Assembly (NCBI GenBank): GCA_016081115.2 | Contig: CM071933.1 | Location: 55,690,660-55,754,659 of the forward strand | Direction of reading: 5' to 3' | Source: Rehmannia glutinosa | Taxonomy: Eukaryota > Streptophyta > Magnoliopsida > Lamiales > Orobanchaceae | DNA length: 64,000 nt | In this document: positions 11,786-22,278 of the stretch, piece after piece | How the letters are laid out: the number at the start of each line of letters is the position of its first letter | Numbering within the stretch: the stretch's first letter is position 1 | The notes under the pieces: model-generated | The model's database searches: none | The model's input: the letters and a program-made list of their open reading frames with translations, nothing else | Told to the model about the DNA's origin: nothing | Translations under genes and position numbers: made by a program

Positions 11786-13280
11786 TGTAGGTCCGAAGGG
11801 GTGTGAGTGTAAGTTAGTTAGGCCACTTTGAAAAATTTGGAGATCTAGTTCACGGTGTGTCCTTGATGGACAGCTAAGTTAGTTAATCAGCAGAGTTAGT
11901 CACTCAACGGACTCGGATCGAGCTATTGATAGAATAACTCATTTGTTTTGACTAAAGACTTAACTCGATTGTGATTTGTTTTTGGAAGACTAAACACCCT
12001 TGAATTTGGTTAAGTTTATTTTAATACTTGGTTTTAGCACTCGATTGATTATCAATTGGATAGCAAATTTATCCAGATAAAAATAAGATGCGAAATTAAA
12101 GTCTTTGAAATGTAAATGACACAATAAGTTTTTATAGAGGTTCGAAGATGGGGTAATTCTTCTACTCCTCTCTTCTCCAACTCCCGGAGGAATCCACTAA
12201 GTATTGATCAATATACGAGTGGTTATGACCCGATACAAGTCTTGATCACACATCCGACTTGATCCTTTGGGACTCGATCCGAGATGCCTTGGTCACACAC
12301 CGGTGGCTCCTCATACGACTCAGCTTCTTCACAGGGCGGTGCCTTGCTACTACTGACCCACTTGCTCAAGCTTCTTGGATTTGATCACGAATCCCTCCAA
12401 CAACTTGAGAGTGGTTCGACCTTGAACCTTCCTACAATCCTCCGTGGAATGTAGACCCCTTGATTCTTCAAAAATTTCCTCTTCAACTTATTGAAGTAAT
12501 CTTTCCTTCACAGTGAGTGTTGGATTGATTTCCTTCGTAATGTAGGCTTGAGGATTGATCTTGAATGATTTGAGAATATATTAGGTTACAATTCAAATGT
12601 TTCTTGAATGTTCATGGTTCGAGGTAACCTTCTCTCGAGTTATTCCTCGGCCTTTTATAGTGATCTTTCAAAAATCGCCCGTTGAAGAGATATGCTTATT
12701 TTTAAAGTCACTTGTGGTCGTTGGCTTGTCTTGTTGCGATCCTTGGAATTTCCATTTCCTCGTATGAATGATTTTTCAGCTTTTGAGTTCGACATGGTGC
12801 AAAAGTGCTTCCCATTGGTTTATTCCTTTTGCACGCTTCGAATCGAGCACTTCAAGAAAGGCGATATGGAGGTATTACTTGTTTAAGTAATTCTCTTGAT
12901 TTCAGGCAACAGATCTCTTTCGATTGTCTTGACTTGATCGCATTTTCTTAACATCCCCAGGTGACTTGAGTCGACTTCCAATCATTTGATGACTCTTGTC
13001 ACTTCAACCTTGAGACTTTTGTCTTGAGTTGACTTGATCGATACTTCACTGTTGCACCTTCATTCGAGTTCTGTCTTCTCTTCTTAGCCACACTCAGTGC
13101 CTCACACAATGAGTCTTCCTTTGTCTCTAGTTGACTTCTTGCATGGTGGGCATAATCGACTTGACTCGGCTCGACCAAACCCTATCTATTACAATGCAAT
13201 TTACAACAAAAATGGGGTGCCAACTTCTATTCTAAGTTTTACTTGGCATTCATCAAAATCTACAAAATAATTTCCCAACA
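11786..13280 (-). repeat. 5' LTR of copia copy A
   Basis: TG...CA bounded (TGTTGGG... at 13280, ...CCTACA at 11786). A TATAAAAG box is at 12659-12652. It aligns throughout with the B, C and E LTRs, with scattered small indels. Confidence 0.9.
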
Positions 13281-13633
13281 GAGAAGACATTTTAAGCGTG
13301 GAGAAAAAGGAAGAAGGATCGGAGAAGAAAAATAGTGAAGATCTCACCCTATTCGAATGGTAAAGAGCCCACTCTTGATACCATAAAGAGAATAGGCTAA
13401 AGATAAAAATCATAAAATGTTCATACCGTTTATTGATGAGGTGAGATGTATTTATACAAAGTGAATAGTGAAAGTTATAAGTCATTTAGAAGCTTAACTT
13501 GAGAAAATAATGTAAAATAATTAGCCTAATCGAAAGTAGTTAAAACTAACTAATCAGTATCAATTACTCAATAATGTGTGAAATTAAGCTTCCATTCCTT
13601 ATTAATTAAATTGGTTGCTAAGACTTTCCAACA
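13281..13633 (-). mobile_element. 5' end of an older, small copia element (X) interrupted by copy A
   Basis: On the minus strand an LTR of about 250 bp is followed directly by a Met-tRNA PBS (TGGTATCAAGAG, 13383-13372), about 80 bp of leader and an ATG at 13290-13288 that reads M-S-S before copy A begins. The small LTR and short leader suggest an Ale/Retrofit-type copia. The rest of X would lie beyond copy A, outside the window. Confidence 0.7.
13384..13633 (-). repeat. LTR of older copia element X
   Basis: It starts TGTTGGAAAGTC at 13633 on the minus strand, has a TATAAATA box at 13456-13449 and an AATAAA-like signal near 13430, and ends at the PBS. The inner end reads CTCTTTA rather than a clean CA. 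Confidence 0.68.
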
Positions 13634-13837
13634 ATATTGTTTTTGGCGTGTTAATTGATTAAGAGGCATAAAAAAATCGACGAGCCAATATAGTTTGTTG
13701 ATAAGTTCATTGCACTTATAATTTATTTTCATGAGTTTGAATTATCGTCAAAAAAAAAACTACAACCCATATTATAATGAGAAATTGAAACATAATTCCA
13801 CGCAATGCAAGATATCAACATTTTATAAAAGGTCCTC
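13634..13837. other. A+T-rich spacer and retroposon target site
   Basis: No coding or repeat signature recognised. It ends with AAAAGGTCCTC (13827-13837), which is repeated after the poly(A) of the neighbouring retroposon. Confidence 0.5.
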
Positions 13838-14375
13838 ACTCCTAAGAAATCGCCTCTCAAACCCTAGCCTCATTTTCTCTCAAACTCTCTTTTGCTTCTC
13901 TTTCTTGTTCTTCATTGTTAAGGGGTAATTTTTGGCCTTTTTTGGCACGAAATCACCCCCACCTACATCTTTTTATTTTAATGTTTTAAATAAGTGGTTT
14001 CTCCACGTAGATCCAGGTTATTTGTTTTTCTCTTGTTTGTGATTTCGCCATCCGTGCGGCGTTTGGTTTGTAGCCGTCTTGTACGGTGTTTTTTGTGTTT
14101 TGGGCGATTCAAACGAGCAAGTTTTCGATCCGACAGGGGATAAATCAGATTGTGGTCTTGAGAATGTTGTAGATCCGGAATCATAGGTATTCGAGACATT
14201 ATAGATTTTTCAAAGTTGTAGGCTTTAAGCCGATTTTCGTTATTAACCTAGATGCTATGAAATTTTTCATAGTTTCATCATTTATGGATTTTAACATTTA
14301 TTTATGTCTTCTATCGATGTATTGCTAGTTTGGATTTATTAATAAAATTGTTTTTATTGTCAAAAAAAAAAAAAA
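13838..14375 (+). mobile_element. Short poly(A)-tailed retroposon (LINE/SINE-like or processed transcript)
   Basis: An insert of about 540 bp ends in AATAAAATTG, a short gap and an A14 run (14362-14375), and is flanked by AAAAGGTCCTC direct repeats. Its 5' end holds a CT-rich stretch with AAACCCTAG, as in many plant leaders. No long sense ORF exists. The structure is that of target-primed retroposition. Whether the source was a LINE, a SINE or an mRNA cannot be decided here. Confidence 0.6.
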
Positions 14376-14560
14376 GGTCCTCTAAAAAAAACATTTTATA
14401 AATGGTGAAATGTTGGTATTAAATAGCCGTTAATGGACGCAACACACAATTTAGTCATATAACTAAATATTAGCATTGTGAAATAAAAGTTTCGTGTAAA
14501 TAATACAACGCATAAGTAAAATGGCTAATTAATATCGAGAGATAAATAAAAGATTGAAAC
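14376..14560. other. Spacer between retroposon and copy B
   Basis: It contains the second GGTCCTC target repeat (14376-14382) and A+T-rich sequence with no recognised feature. Confidence 0.45.
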
Positions 14561-14565
14561 TAAGT
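14561..14565. repeat. Left target site duplication of copy B (TAAGT)
   Basis: TAAGT directly precedes the 5' LTR and is repeated at 28353-28357 directly after the 3' LTR. Confidence 0.88.
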
Positions 14566-16130
14566 TGTTGGGAAATTTATTGTTTAGATTTTGATGAATG
14601 CCATGTAAAACTTAGAATAGGAAGTTGGCATCCCAATTTTTGTTGTAAAATGCATTGTAATAAATAGAAATGGGTCAAGCCGAGTTAAGTCGCCTATGCC
14701 CAAACATGCAAGAAGACAACCGGAGACAGGAAGGAAGACTCACCGCAAGATAGCTGAGTATGGCAAAAAGAAGAGAAGAACTCTATCAAGGAGCGGTGAG
14801 ATGCGGTGAGTGGAGTATCGATCAAGTCAACTCAAGAAAAGCCAAGTCTCAAGTTGAAGTGATGAGAAGAGTCATCCATGATTGGAAGTCGACTCTAAGT
14901 CACCTGGGGAAAGCAAGGAAATGCGGTCAAGTCGAGATAATCGAAAAAGATCCGTTGCCAGACGTAAATCAAGAGAATTACTTAAACAAGTAATATCTCC
15001 ATGATACCTTTTCGAAGTGCTCACCCTTAAGCGTGCAAAAGGAATAAACCAATGGAAAACACTACACCGTGTCGAACTCGAAAAAGGTGAAAAACAATTC
15101 ATACGAGGAAATGGCAATTCCAAGGATCGCAACAAGACAAGCCAACGACCACAAGTGACTTTCAAAAATAAGCCTATCTCTTCAACGGGCAGATTTTTGA
15201 AAGACCACTATAAAAGGCCGAGGAATGACTCCGAGAGCAAAGCAGACCGTAACCACAAACATTCAAGCAATTATTAGAATCAGAACTCGAAATATTCTAA
15301 AGTCATTAAACGCTCAATCCTCAAGCCTACACTACGAAGAACATCAATCCAACACTCACCGTGAAGGAAAGATAACTTCAATCAGTTGAAGAGGAAATTA
15401 TCAAGAATCAAGGGGTCTACATTCCACGAAGGATTGTAGGAAGGTTCAAGGTCGAACCAAGTCTTGAGCTTTTGGAGGGCTTAGTGATCAAATCCAAAGA
15501 GCTTGAGCAAGTGGGTCAGTAGTAGCAAGGCACCGCCTCGTGAAGAAGCCGAGTCGCACGAGAAGCCACCGAGTGATCAAGGCGTCTCCGTGCATCGAGT
15601 CCCAAAGGATCAAGTCGTTTGTGTGATCAAGACTTGTATCCGGGACTGTTACCACTTTGTATATCTTGATCAATACCTAGTGGATTCCTCCGGGAGTTGG
15701 AGAAGAGAGGAGCGAAGAATTACCCCATCTTCGAACCTCTATAAAAATCTTATTGTGTCATTTACATTTCAAAGACTTTAATTCTTGCATCATATTTGTT
15801 TAATTCTCACGACATATTTGCTATCCATTAGATAACCTCTAAGTACTAAATCAAGCTCTAAATCTCTCTTAACCAAACTTAAGGGTGTTAAGTCTTCCAA
15901 TAAAACAAACCACAGTTGAGTTAAACTTAATAGTTGAGTTATTCCATCAACAACTCGTTAAGTACATTGAGAGACTAACTCTCGATCAACTAAATTGGTT
16001 GTCCACCAAGGACACAAATTGCGGCAAAGATCAACTCGAATTTTTAAAAGGACTAAATCAAAAATTTGGTAAGGTTTATTCAACCCCCTCCCCTTCTAAA
16101 CCTTACACTTACACCCCCTTGGGACCTACA
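14566..16130 (+). repeat. 5' LTR of copia copy B
   Basis: It runs TGTTGGG...CCTACA, 1565 bp. A TATAAAAG box is at 15219-15226. Compared with the 3' LTR it keeps about 240 bp (15080-15320) that the 3' copy has lost. Confidence 0.92.
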
Positions 16131-16132
16131 AG

Positions 16133-16144
16133 TGGTATCGAGCG
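16133..16144 (+). promoter_or_regulatory. Primer binding site of copy B (initiator Met tRNA)
   Basis: TGGTATCGAGCG begins 2 nt after the LTR, close to the plant Met-tRNA complement TGGTATCAGAGC. Confidence 0.87.
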
Positions 16145-16257
16145 GTTGGTTCATTGAGCCCTCCGCACCGGTTCTTGAACTAGATCTCCAAACTTTTCAA
16201 ATTCTCGCTTTAGTACTTAAACTTTCAAAACTCTTTTTATCATTAAAAGTTATTATC

Positions 16258-18590
16258 ATGGAAGCAAATTTGACACGCATCCCTATGTTCACTATTGAAG
16301 AATTTGATGATTGGAAAATTCGTATGCATGCTCATCTATCAAAGATTACATGATGAGATGTGGATAGTGATAGAGGATGGGCCACCGCAAATCTTAAAGG
16401 TGAACACATTTGTAAGAAGAGCCGCAAGGTGAAGGTGAGGAGGATGTTGCTCCTGCACACCATGGTTGAAAAACCAAGAATCGAATGGACAAATGATGAC
16501 GAAAAAGATACAACCTGGACAATGTAGCCAAGGACATCCTTTACAAAACCTCGACAAAGCCATGTTCAATAAAGTCAAATCATGCAAAACGGCTAAAGAA
16601 ATGGGACAAGCTAACATTGATTTGTGAAGGCTCGTGAGAAAATCAAAGAAAACAAATTATCGATGTGGTGTACGTAAATTTGAGAACTTCAAAATGATCT
16701 CAGGAGAAAACCTGGATCAACTGGATGCTCGGTTCACGTAAATCACCAACGAGTTATCCGCACTTGGAAAGGAATATACACGAGATGAAATGTGTATGAA
16801 GATCCTAAAAAGTCTTCGATTGAATGGAAAATGAAAGTCATGGCACTAAGACATTCCATGGACCTATCAAAGACATCCAACCATGAACTATTCTCGGACC
16901 TCAAAGCCTACGAGTTTGAGCCGAGAAGAAAAGACGAGGAAGAGACAATTTGTACCCAAAACAGTTGCTCTAATTGTTAAAGATGGGAAGAGAGCTGAGG
17001 TCAAAAAGTCATTGACCCGGAAGAAATAACCCTACTAGTAAAAGGTTCAACAAGTTCTTCAATAAGAACTACAAGAGAGGCAAGGGCGAATCCTCCGAAG
17101 ACCCTCGCCTCCTCCAAATCAAGGGAAGATAGGCCAACCAAGACAAAGATCATCAAAAAGTCTGAATATCAAAGGGCCGACAATCCAAGAATGGAAAGAG
17201 TCGATCAAAAGGTTGAATATCTATCTGAACCGTAGGCAACCAGGTCACTATGCCATTAATCGCCCATATCCTCGTAGTCAACAAATACGGGAATGAAAAA
17301 GAAAGAAAGGTCTTGAGAAGAGAAAGAAGACAAGAAGAGAAAAAGGCAATGTTGGTCGTTAGAAAATGCAGAGTCAAAAGACACAATTGATTCAGAGAGA
17401 GTAGTGAAGCCGACTACTCAAGTGACTCGAAGAAGAAGCCCGATCTGTCGATGGCCAAGGAACAAGATCAATCGACCAAGAAGATGAGGTAAACTCCAAC
17501 TCATCAAACTCGTATTCTAGTGATAGTGATCGTGACACACACACTTCATCACCCACTCGATCTTTATGACTCATTAGGCAAAATGATGAAAGATTTTGAA
17601 CACATTAAATCCTCACACACACTACTAAATGAGGAAAACATCCTACTCAAGAGCAAAACTCACGGTGACTAAGGAGCCGAGTACTCTAAGTCAATAGCCG
17701 ATGAGAATGAAAGTTTAAAGGTGAAAAAGCCAAGCTAATAAGCAGAAATTGCCGCCATAGAAAAGAGGGAGAATGACCTCAAAATGTCATTGCCTCATTC
17801 ACTAAGGCATCTAAATCATTAGGTGATCTTATTATGAGTCAAAGAGAATGTGGTGACAAGACAAGCTTAGGATTTAACTCTCGTGATATGTCAAACTTCT
17901 CGAGAGTAATTTTGGAAAAAGGATCTTCAAGCAATGAAGAGTCTAAAAATCCAAAACTCTAAATGTTGCACACACATTCACTCCAAAGCACAATTACAAG
18001 CAAACTGGCCTTGGTTATAAAGGAAAAGGAAAACAACCGATTGAGTGCGCTGAAAGGACAGTGAGAAGAGATTCACCGAGTTCCTCAAAGGCAAACTCCA
18101 AACAGAAAATACTCAGAAAGAAGAAGCGAGCTACCAAAAACCCTTAAAATCTATAAAAGAAATACATATGATGGGAATGGTAGAAAATATCCAAGCCAAG
18201 CCGATTGGAATAATGTGAACTATCAAAGCATAGACTTATGGAATATAAGCCCAAATGGCAAAGGCCTAGAACTCAACAAAGGCCATTCCAAAAGTATAAG
18301 AGCTTTCATCAAAGACATATATGCACCTAGGCACTACATTCAAAGACACCACAATTACCCAAAGAAGGCGATTGCCAAAACACATATGCAGGCATACAGA
18401 CAAAAGAGACAAATGTGTATGAACCTAGAATCCCCAAGCAATTTGCCAAGATTAATTATGATTATGGCATCGATAGATGGCAACCCCTTAGAGTCAAATC
18501 ATTTGGCTATAAGTTGGTTGGATCATCTTACAATTCTAACCCCTCAGGACCTGCAGGCGAGTATGGGTACCTAAAACTTAATTTCTTGAT
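16258..18590 (+). pseudogene. copia gag, copy B
   Basis: ATG at 16258 reads M-E-A-N-L-T-R-I-P-M-F-T. UBN2 capsid words include KVMALRHSMDLSKTSNHE at 16832-16900. The zinc-knuckle position near 17222-17265 reads RRQPGHYAINRP, with all knuckle cysteines gone. A coiled-coil segment follows near 17700-17860. There are many frameshifts and stops. Confidence 0.85.
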
Positions 18591-18900
18591 TGCGGGTTCA
18601 AGGAAAGTAACTGAGTGCCAAGGAACCTGGTATATGGATAGTGGCTATTCCGACATATGACAGAAATAAGAAAAAATCTGTCAAAACTCAAGGAAGTTAA
18701 AGGAGCAAAAGTCATATTTGGAGGAAATGAAGCTCGGTGAAATAAGAGGCATTGGATCCATCAAGAGGAATGGATTAGAAATCACAGATGTTGCATATGT
18801 TGAAGGACTCAACTTCAACTTGCTAAGCATCACCAACTCGCGTGACAAGGGCTATAATGTTGGATTTAACATGGGTATATGCCAAATCAAGGAGGTGAAT
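18591..18900 (+). pseudogene. copia aspartic protease, copy B
   Basis: GTWYMDSGYS is readable, with the catalytic Asp codon at 18637-18639. The end block GLEITDVAYVEGLNFNLLSI is at about 18770-18830. Confidence 0.84.
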
Positions 18901-20190
18901 CGAATGAAGTTGTGTTGCAAGGATGCGACAAAAGAACATGTATGTAGTAGATTGGTCAACCGCTACACCCAACACCTGTCTACTAGCAAAAAACACAATT
19001 TGAATCAAGTTGGCCGTGGCACAAAAAAGCCGAGTCACCTGAATTTCAAAACGATCAACAAGCTTGCGGTAGTAGTCTTGTGGAAGGACTTCCGGACTCA
19101 AGATACGTAAAGGAGAGTATATGTGACGCATGTCGAAGGGAAAACAAATCAAATCATCATTCAAATAAAAGACATGCCCATCTTCAACAAGAATATTGCA
19201 TCCGCTACATATGGATCTATTTGCCCTGTGGAACCGGCTAGCATAAGTGGAAAGAAATACACCTTGGTGGTAGTAGATGACTACTCAAGATATACATGGA
19301 CAATATTCATGTGTAAGAAGAAAGAAACTCTACAGAAACTACCACAATTGATGAAGAGGATTCAAAATGAGAAGAGCCAAACCATTATCAAAATAAGATC
19401 AAAGAGGAACCGAGTTTGTCAATGGAATAATAACTCAAGATTGTATTGAAAATGGTATTGGTCATGAACTATCTCGGCAAGGACTCCACGGTGAGAATGG
19501 AGTTGCGAAGAAAGAAGAATAGAACTCTCAAAGAAGCAAAGAAGGACCATGTTAGTGACGGCAGGCTACCAAAAAGATTTTGGGTCAAGCAATCAACACA
19601 AACTTGCTACACTCAAAACAGATGTATGATAAACAGACGGTGACAAAGACTCCTATGAGATTTGGTGGAAGAAAACCAAATGTTGCGTATTTTAGAATAT
19701 TTGGATGTAAATGCTTCATCCACAACAATGGCAAAGATAACCTAAAGGCCTTCGATGCTAAAGTCGATGAAGGTATCTTCTCGGGATACTCGGTGAAAGT
19801 AAAGCCTACAGTACTCAACAAAAGGACTATGGTTGCGAAGAATCCATTCATGTGGTATTCGATGAGCCAAATGTAAATGGAGAAGACATTGAAGAGTCAC
19901 CGATAAGTCAATCATCCAACCATACGTAAGAGTCCCTATCTTCAAGTCAAGTGGAATTATAAACTCGAGAAGAAGATGAGATAGTCAATCTCAAAAAGTG
20001 GAAAATTTGCGGCTAAGTGACTACGAGAGAGCCGATCAAAGCAACACAATCGCTAGACGATTGAATCCACCAACTTACTTCAACTTTGATGTAAGATGGC
20101 CGAGTGACCATCCACCGTAACTTGTCATTGGAGATATAAGAGAAGGTGTCAAAACAAGATCCTTAACTCAACAAGAAGCTATGTTCACAT
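18901..20190 (+). pseudogene. copia integrase, copy B
   Basis: Pre-integrase words (HLNFKTINKLA) lie near 19040 and the core block GKKYTLVVVDDYSRYTW near 19250-19300. The DRGTEF block near 19400 is mutated (RSKRNRVC). The C-terminal block PNVAYFRIFGCKCFIHNN is near 19676-19730. The core lies intact in extent, unlike copy C, but has stops and frameshifts. Confidence 0.82.
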
Positions 20191-21130
20191 GCTTTATCTC
20201 GCAAATAGAGCCCAAAGATGTGTTACAAGCATTGGACGACACACATTGGATTCAAGCTATGCAAGAAGAGTGAATCAATTTGAAAGAAATAAAGTATGAG
20301 AATTAGTTCAAAGACCCATCCATCAAAACGTTATTGGTACTAAATGGGTGTTGTAAACAAGATGAACGAGGAAGGTTCGTGGGTAAGAAACAAAGCAAGA
20401 CTAGTGGCCAAAGGATATTGCCAAGAAGAAGGAATAGATTTTGATGAAACATTTGCTCTGTAGCAAGATTGGAAGCTATAAGGATGTTTCTTGCCTATGC
20501 AGCTCACAAGAATTTTCTTGTATATCGATGGATGTAAAAATGGCATTCCTAAATGGTTTATTGGACGAAGAAGTGTATGTTGAACAACCTCCAGGATTTT
20601 GAGCAGAAGACTCTTGGAGATAAGGTATACAAACTCAAGAAAGCTGTATGGATTGAAACAGGCACCCAGAGCATGGTATGACACGTTGTCACAATTCCTA
20701 ACTTAGAATGGATTCACAAAAGGAAAAGTAGATAGAACACTTTTCTTTAATTCAAGACAAAAAGAGTATATTGCTTGTTCAAATATATGTGGATGACATC
20801 ATTTTTGGATCCACAAACAGAGCTATGTAAAATTTTCAAACCTCATGCAAAATAAATTTGAAATGAGCATGATGGGAGAGTCGACATTCTTCCTTGGACT
20901 CCAAGTGAAACAATCAAGGATGGAACCTTCATAAGTCAAACAAAATACACCAGAGATTTAATGAAGAAATTTGGTATGGAGGAGAAGTCTTTTGTGAAAA
21001 TACCAATAAATACATCACCAAAATGGACATGGATGCAGATGGCAAGCATGTAGATCAAACAAGATACAAAGCACTTATTAGATCATTGCTCTATCTTACA
21101 AAGAAGCGGGCCGACATCACCTTTGTTGTA
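20191..21130 (+). pseudogene. copia reverse transcriptase, copy B
   Basis: It starts with words matching LQALDDTHWIQAMQEE near 20218. ARLEAIRMFLAYAAHKNF is near 20462-20515 and the catalytic YVDD at 20786-20797. DQTRYKALI is near 21055. It is interrupted in several frames. Confidence 0.86.
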
Positions 21131-21694
21131 GGTGTATGTGCAAGATTTCAATCTGCTCCAAAAGAGAGCCATATGACAAAGAAACTAAGAGAATATTGAG
21201 ATACTTGAAAGGAAGCCAAGAAGTTGGCTTATGGTATCCAAAGGAAGGTGGATTCAAGCTAATTGGCTATTGATTCGACTATCTTTGGATGGAGAGTTGA
21301 CGAAGAAGAGCACCTCAGGCACATGTCAAATTGGAAACAGCCGATTTCTGGTTTAGCAAGAAGCAAAACTCAATAGCCACCTATACAATCAAGCAGAATA
21401 CATAGTTGCGGGCATTTGTTGTGCCCAAATCCTATGGATGAGACGGTGAGAGACTATGAAGTTGAGGAAAAAGAAATTCCAATCATGTGTGATAACACAA
21501 GTGCAATTGCAATCACTCAAAATCCTCGTGTTGCACTCAAGAACAAAGCATATCGATGTCGATATCACTTCATAAGAGAACATGTTGAAAAGAAGGACAT
21601 CATCTTGGAATATATCTCAACCGATAAACAATTACCGACATCTTCACAAAACCATTATGTGAGTCAAGATTTGAAGAACTCAAGCATGAGTTAG
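21131..21694 (+). pseudogene. copia RNase H domain, copy B
   Basis: The frame 21416-21694 reads EIPIMCDNTSAIAITQ and YHFIREHVEKKDIILEYIST, typical of the copia RNase H C-terminus. It ends at TAG 21692-21694, followed in frame by GGT TAA. Confidence 0.85.
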
Positions 21695-22278
21695 GGTTAA
21701 TTGAGCCGTGACACTCGGAAGAATCAAAGAAAAGAAATGGAACACAAAAAAAAAGGGGAAAAAGAGTGAACTCACGAATCAGCCTAAGTAAATCACCAGA
21801 TCGGAAAAGACAAACTATACCAAGTTAGTCGACAATTTGAGTCACAAAGAGAACTGTGAGAAGAAGAGTTAAACCAAAGCTAAGGATAAAAGTCGAGTCA
21901 TTTATGAGCCAAGTGACAAAAACGCAAAATCGTTTTGACTAAGCGGGAATGTTTTTAAGAATTACGTCAAAGATAATTATGACGTGTACAGCAAAAGCCG
22001 CACACCAAGCTTATGATTGGATATAAATGTTGCCGCATTAAATACGAGACATTAAATGCTAAATCGGCGTGCAAAATCTAAGCCGTTGATTTCGATCACA
22101 TTTCAAAAACCACCCGCACGCCCTTTCATAAACCATACTTAAGCTTTGCTTCTTCTCTCTCTCATATTACCAAAACCGTTCATTTCTTTGAAGCAAAAGC
22201 AAAACTCTCTCAAAACCCTATCTATCTTCAAATCAACCTCTAAGTTTTCTTCGGTGAAATCCTAAAAAAAAAAAAAAA
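21695..22278 (+). promoter_or_regulatory. pol to extra-ORF spacer with promoter-like signals, copy B
   Basis: It contains an inverted pair of bZIP-type cores (ACGTCA 21964-21969, TGACGT 21980-21985), ATTGG at 22016-22020 and TATAAAT at 22022-22028. A TC-rich leader with AAACCCTA (22213-22220) and an A-rich run precede ATG 22279. All four copies keep these signals. Function as an internal promoter is inferred, not shown. Confidence 0.5.

Larger units (their letters stand above)
1..13280 (-). mobile_element. Large SIRE/Maximus-like copia retrotransposon, copy A
   Basis: Read on the minus strand, this copy runs from a 5' LTR at 13280-11786 through a PBS, gag, protease, integrase, RT, RNase H, an extra ORF and a PPT to a 3' LTR that continues past the left window edge. 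The gene order (protease and integrase before RT) is that of Ty1/copia. The long extra ORF after pol and the size place it near SIRE/Maximus, which is an inference from architecture. All coding parts carry stops and frameshifts. It is inserted in an older copia element (X); the base flank outside its 5' LTR is GAGAA. The other end and its target duplication lie outside the window. Confidence 0.88.

Noticed and set aside
16133..16144. tRNA gene near the LTR ends
   Set aside because: Only the 12-14 nt complementary to the tRNA 3' end are present; these are primer binding sites.
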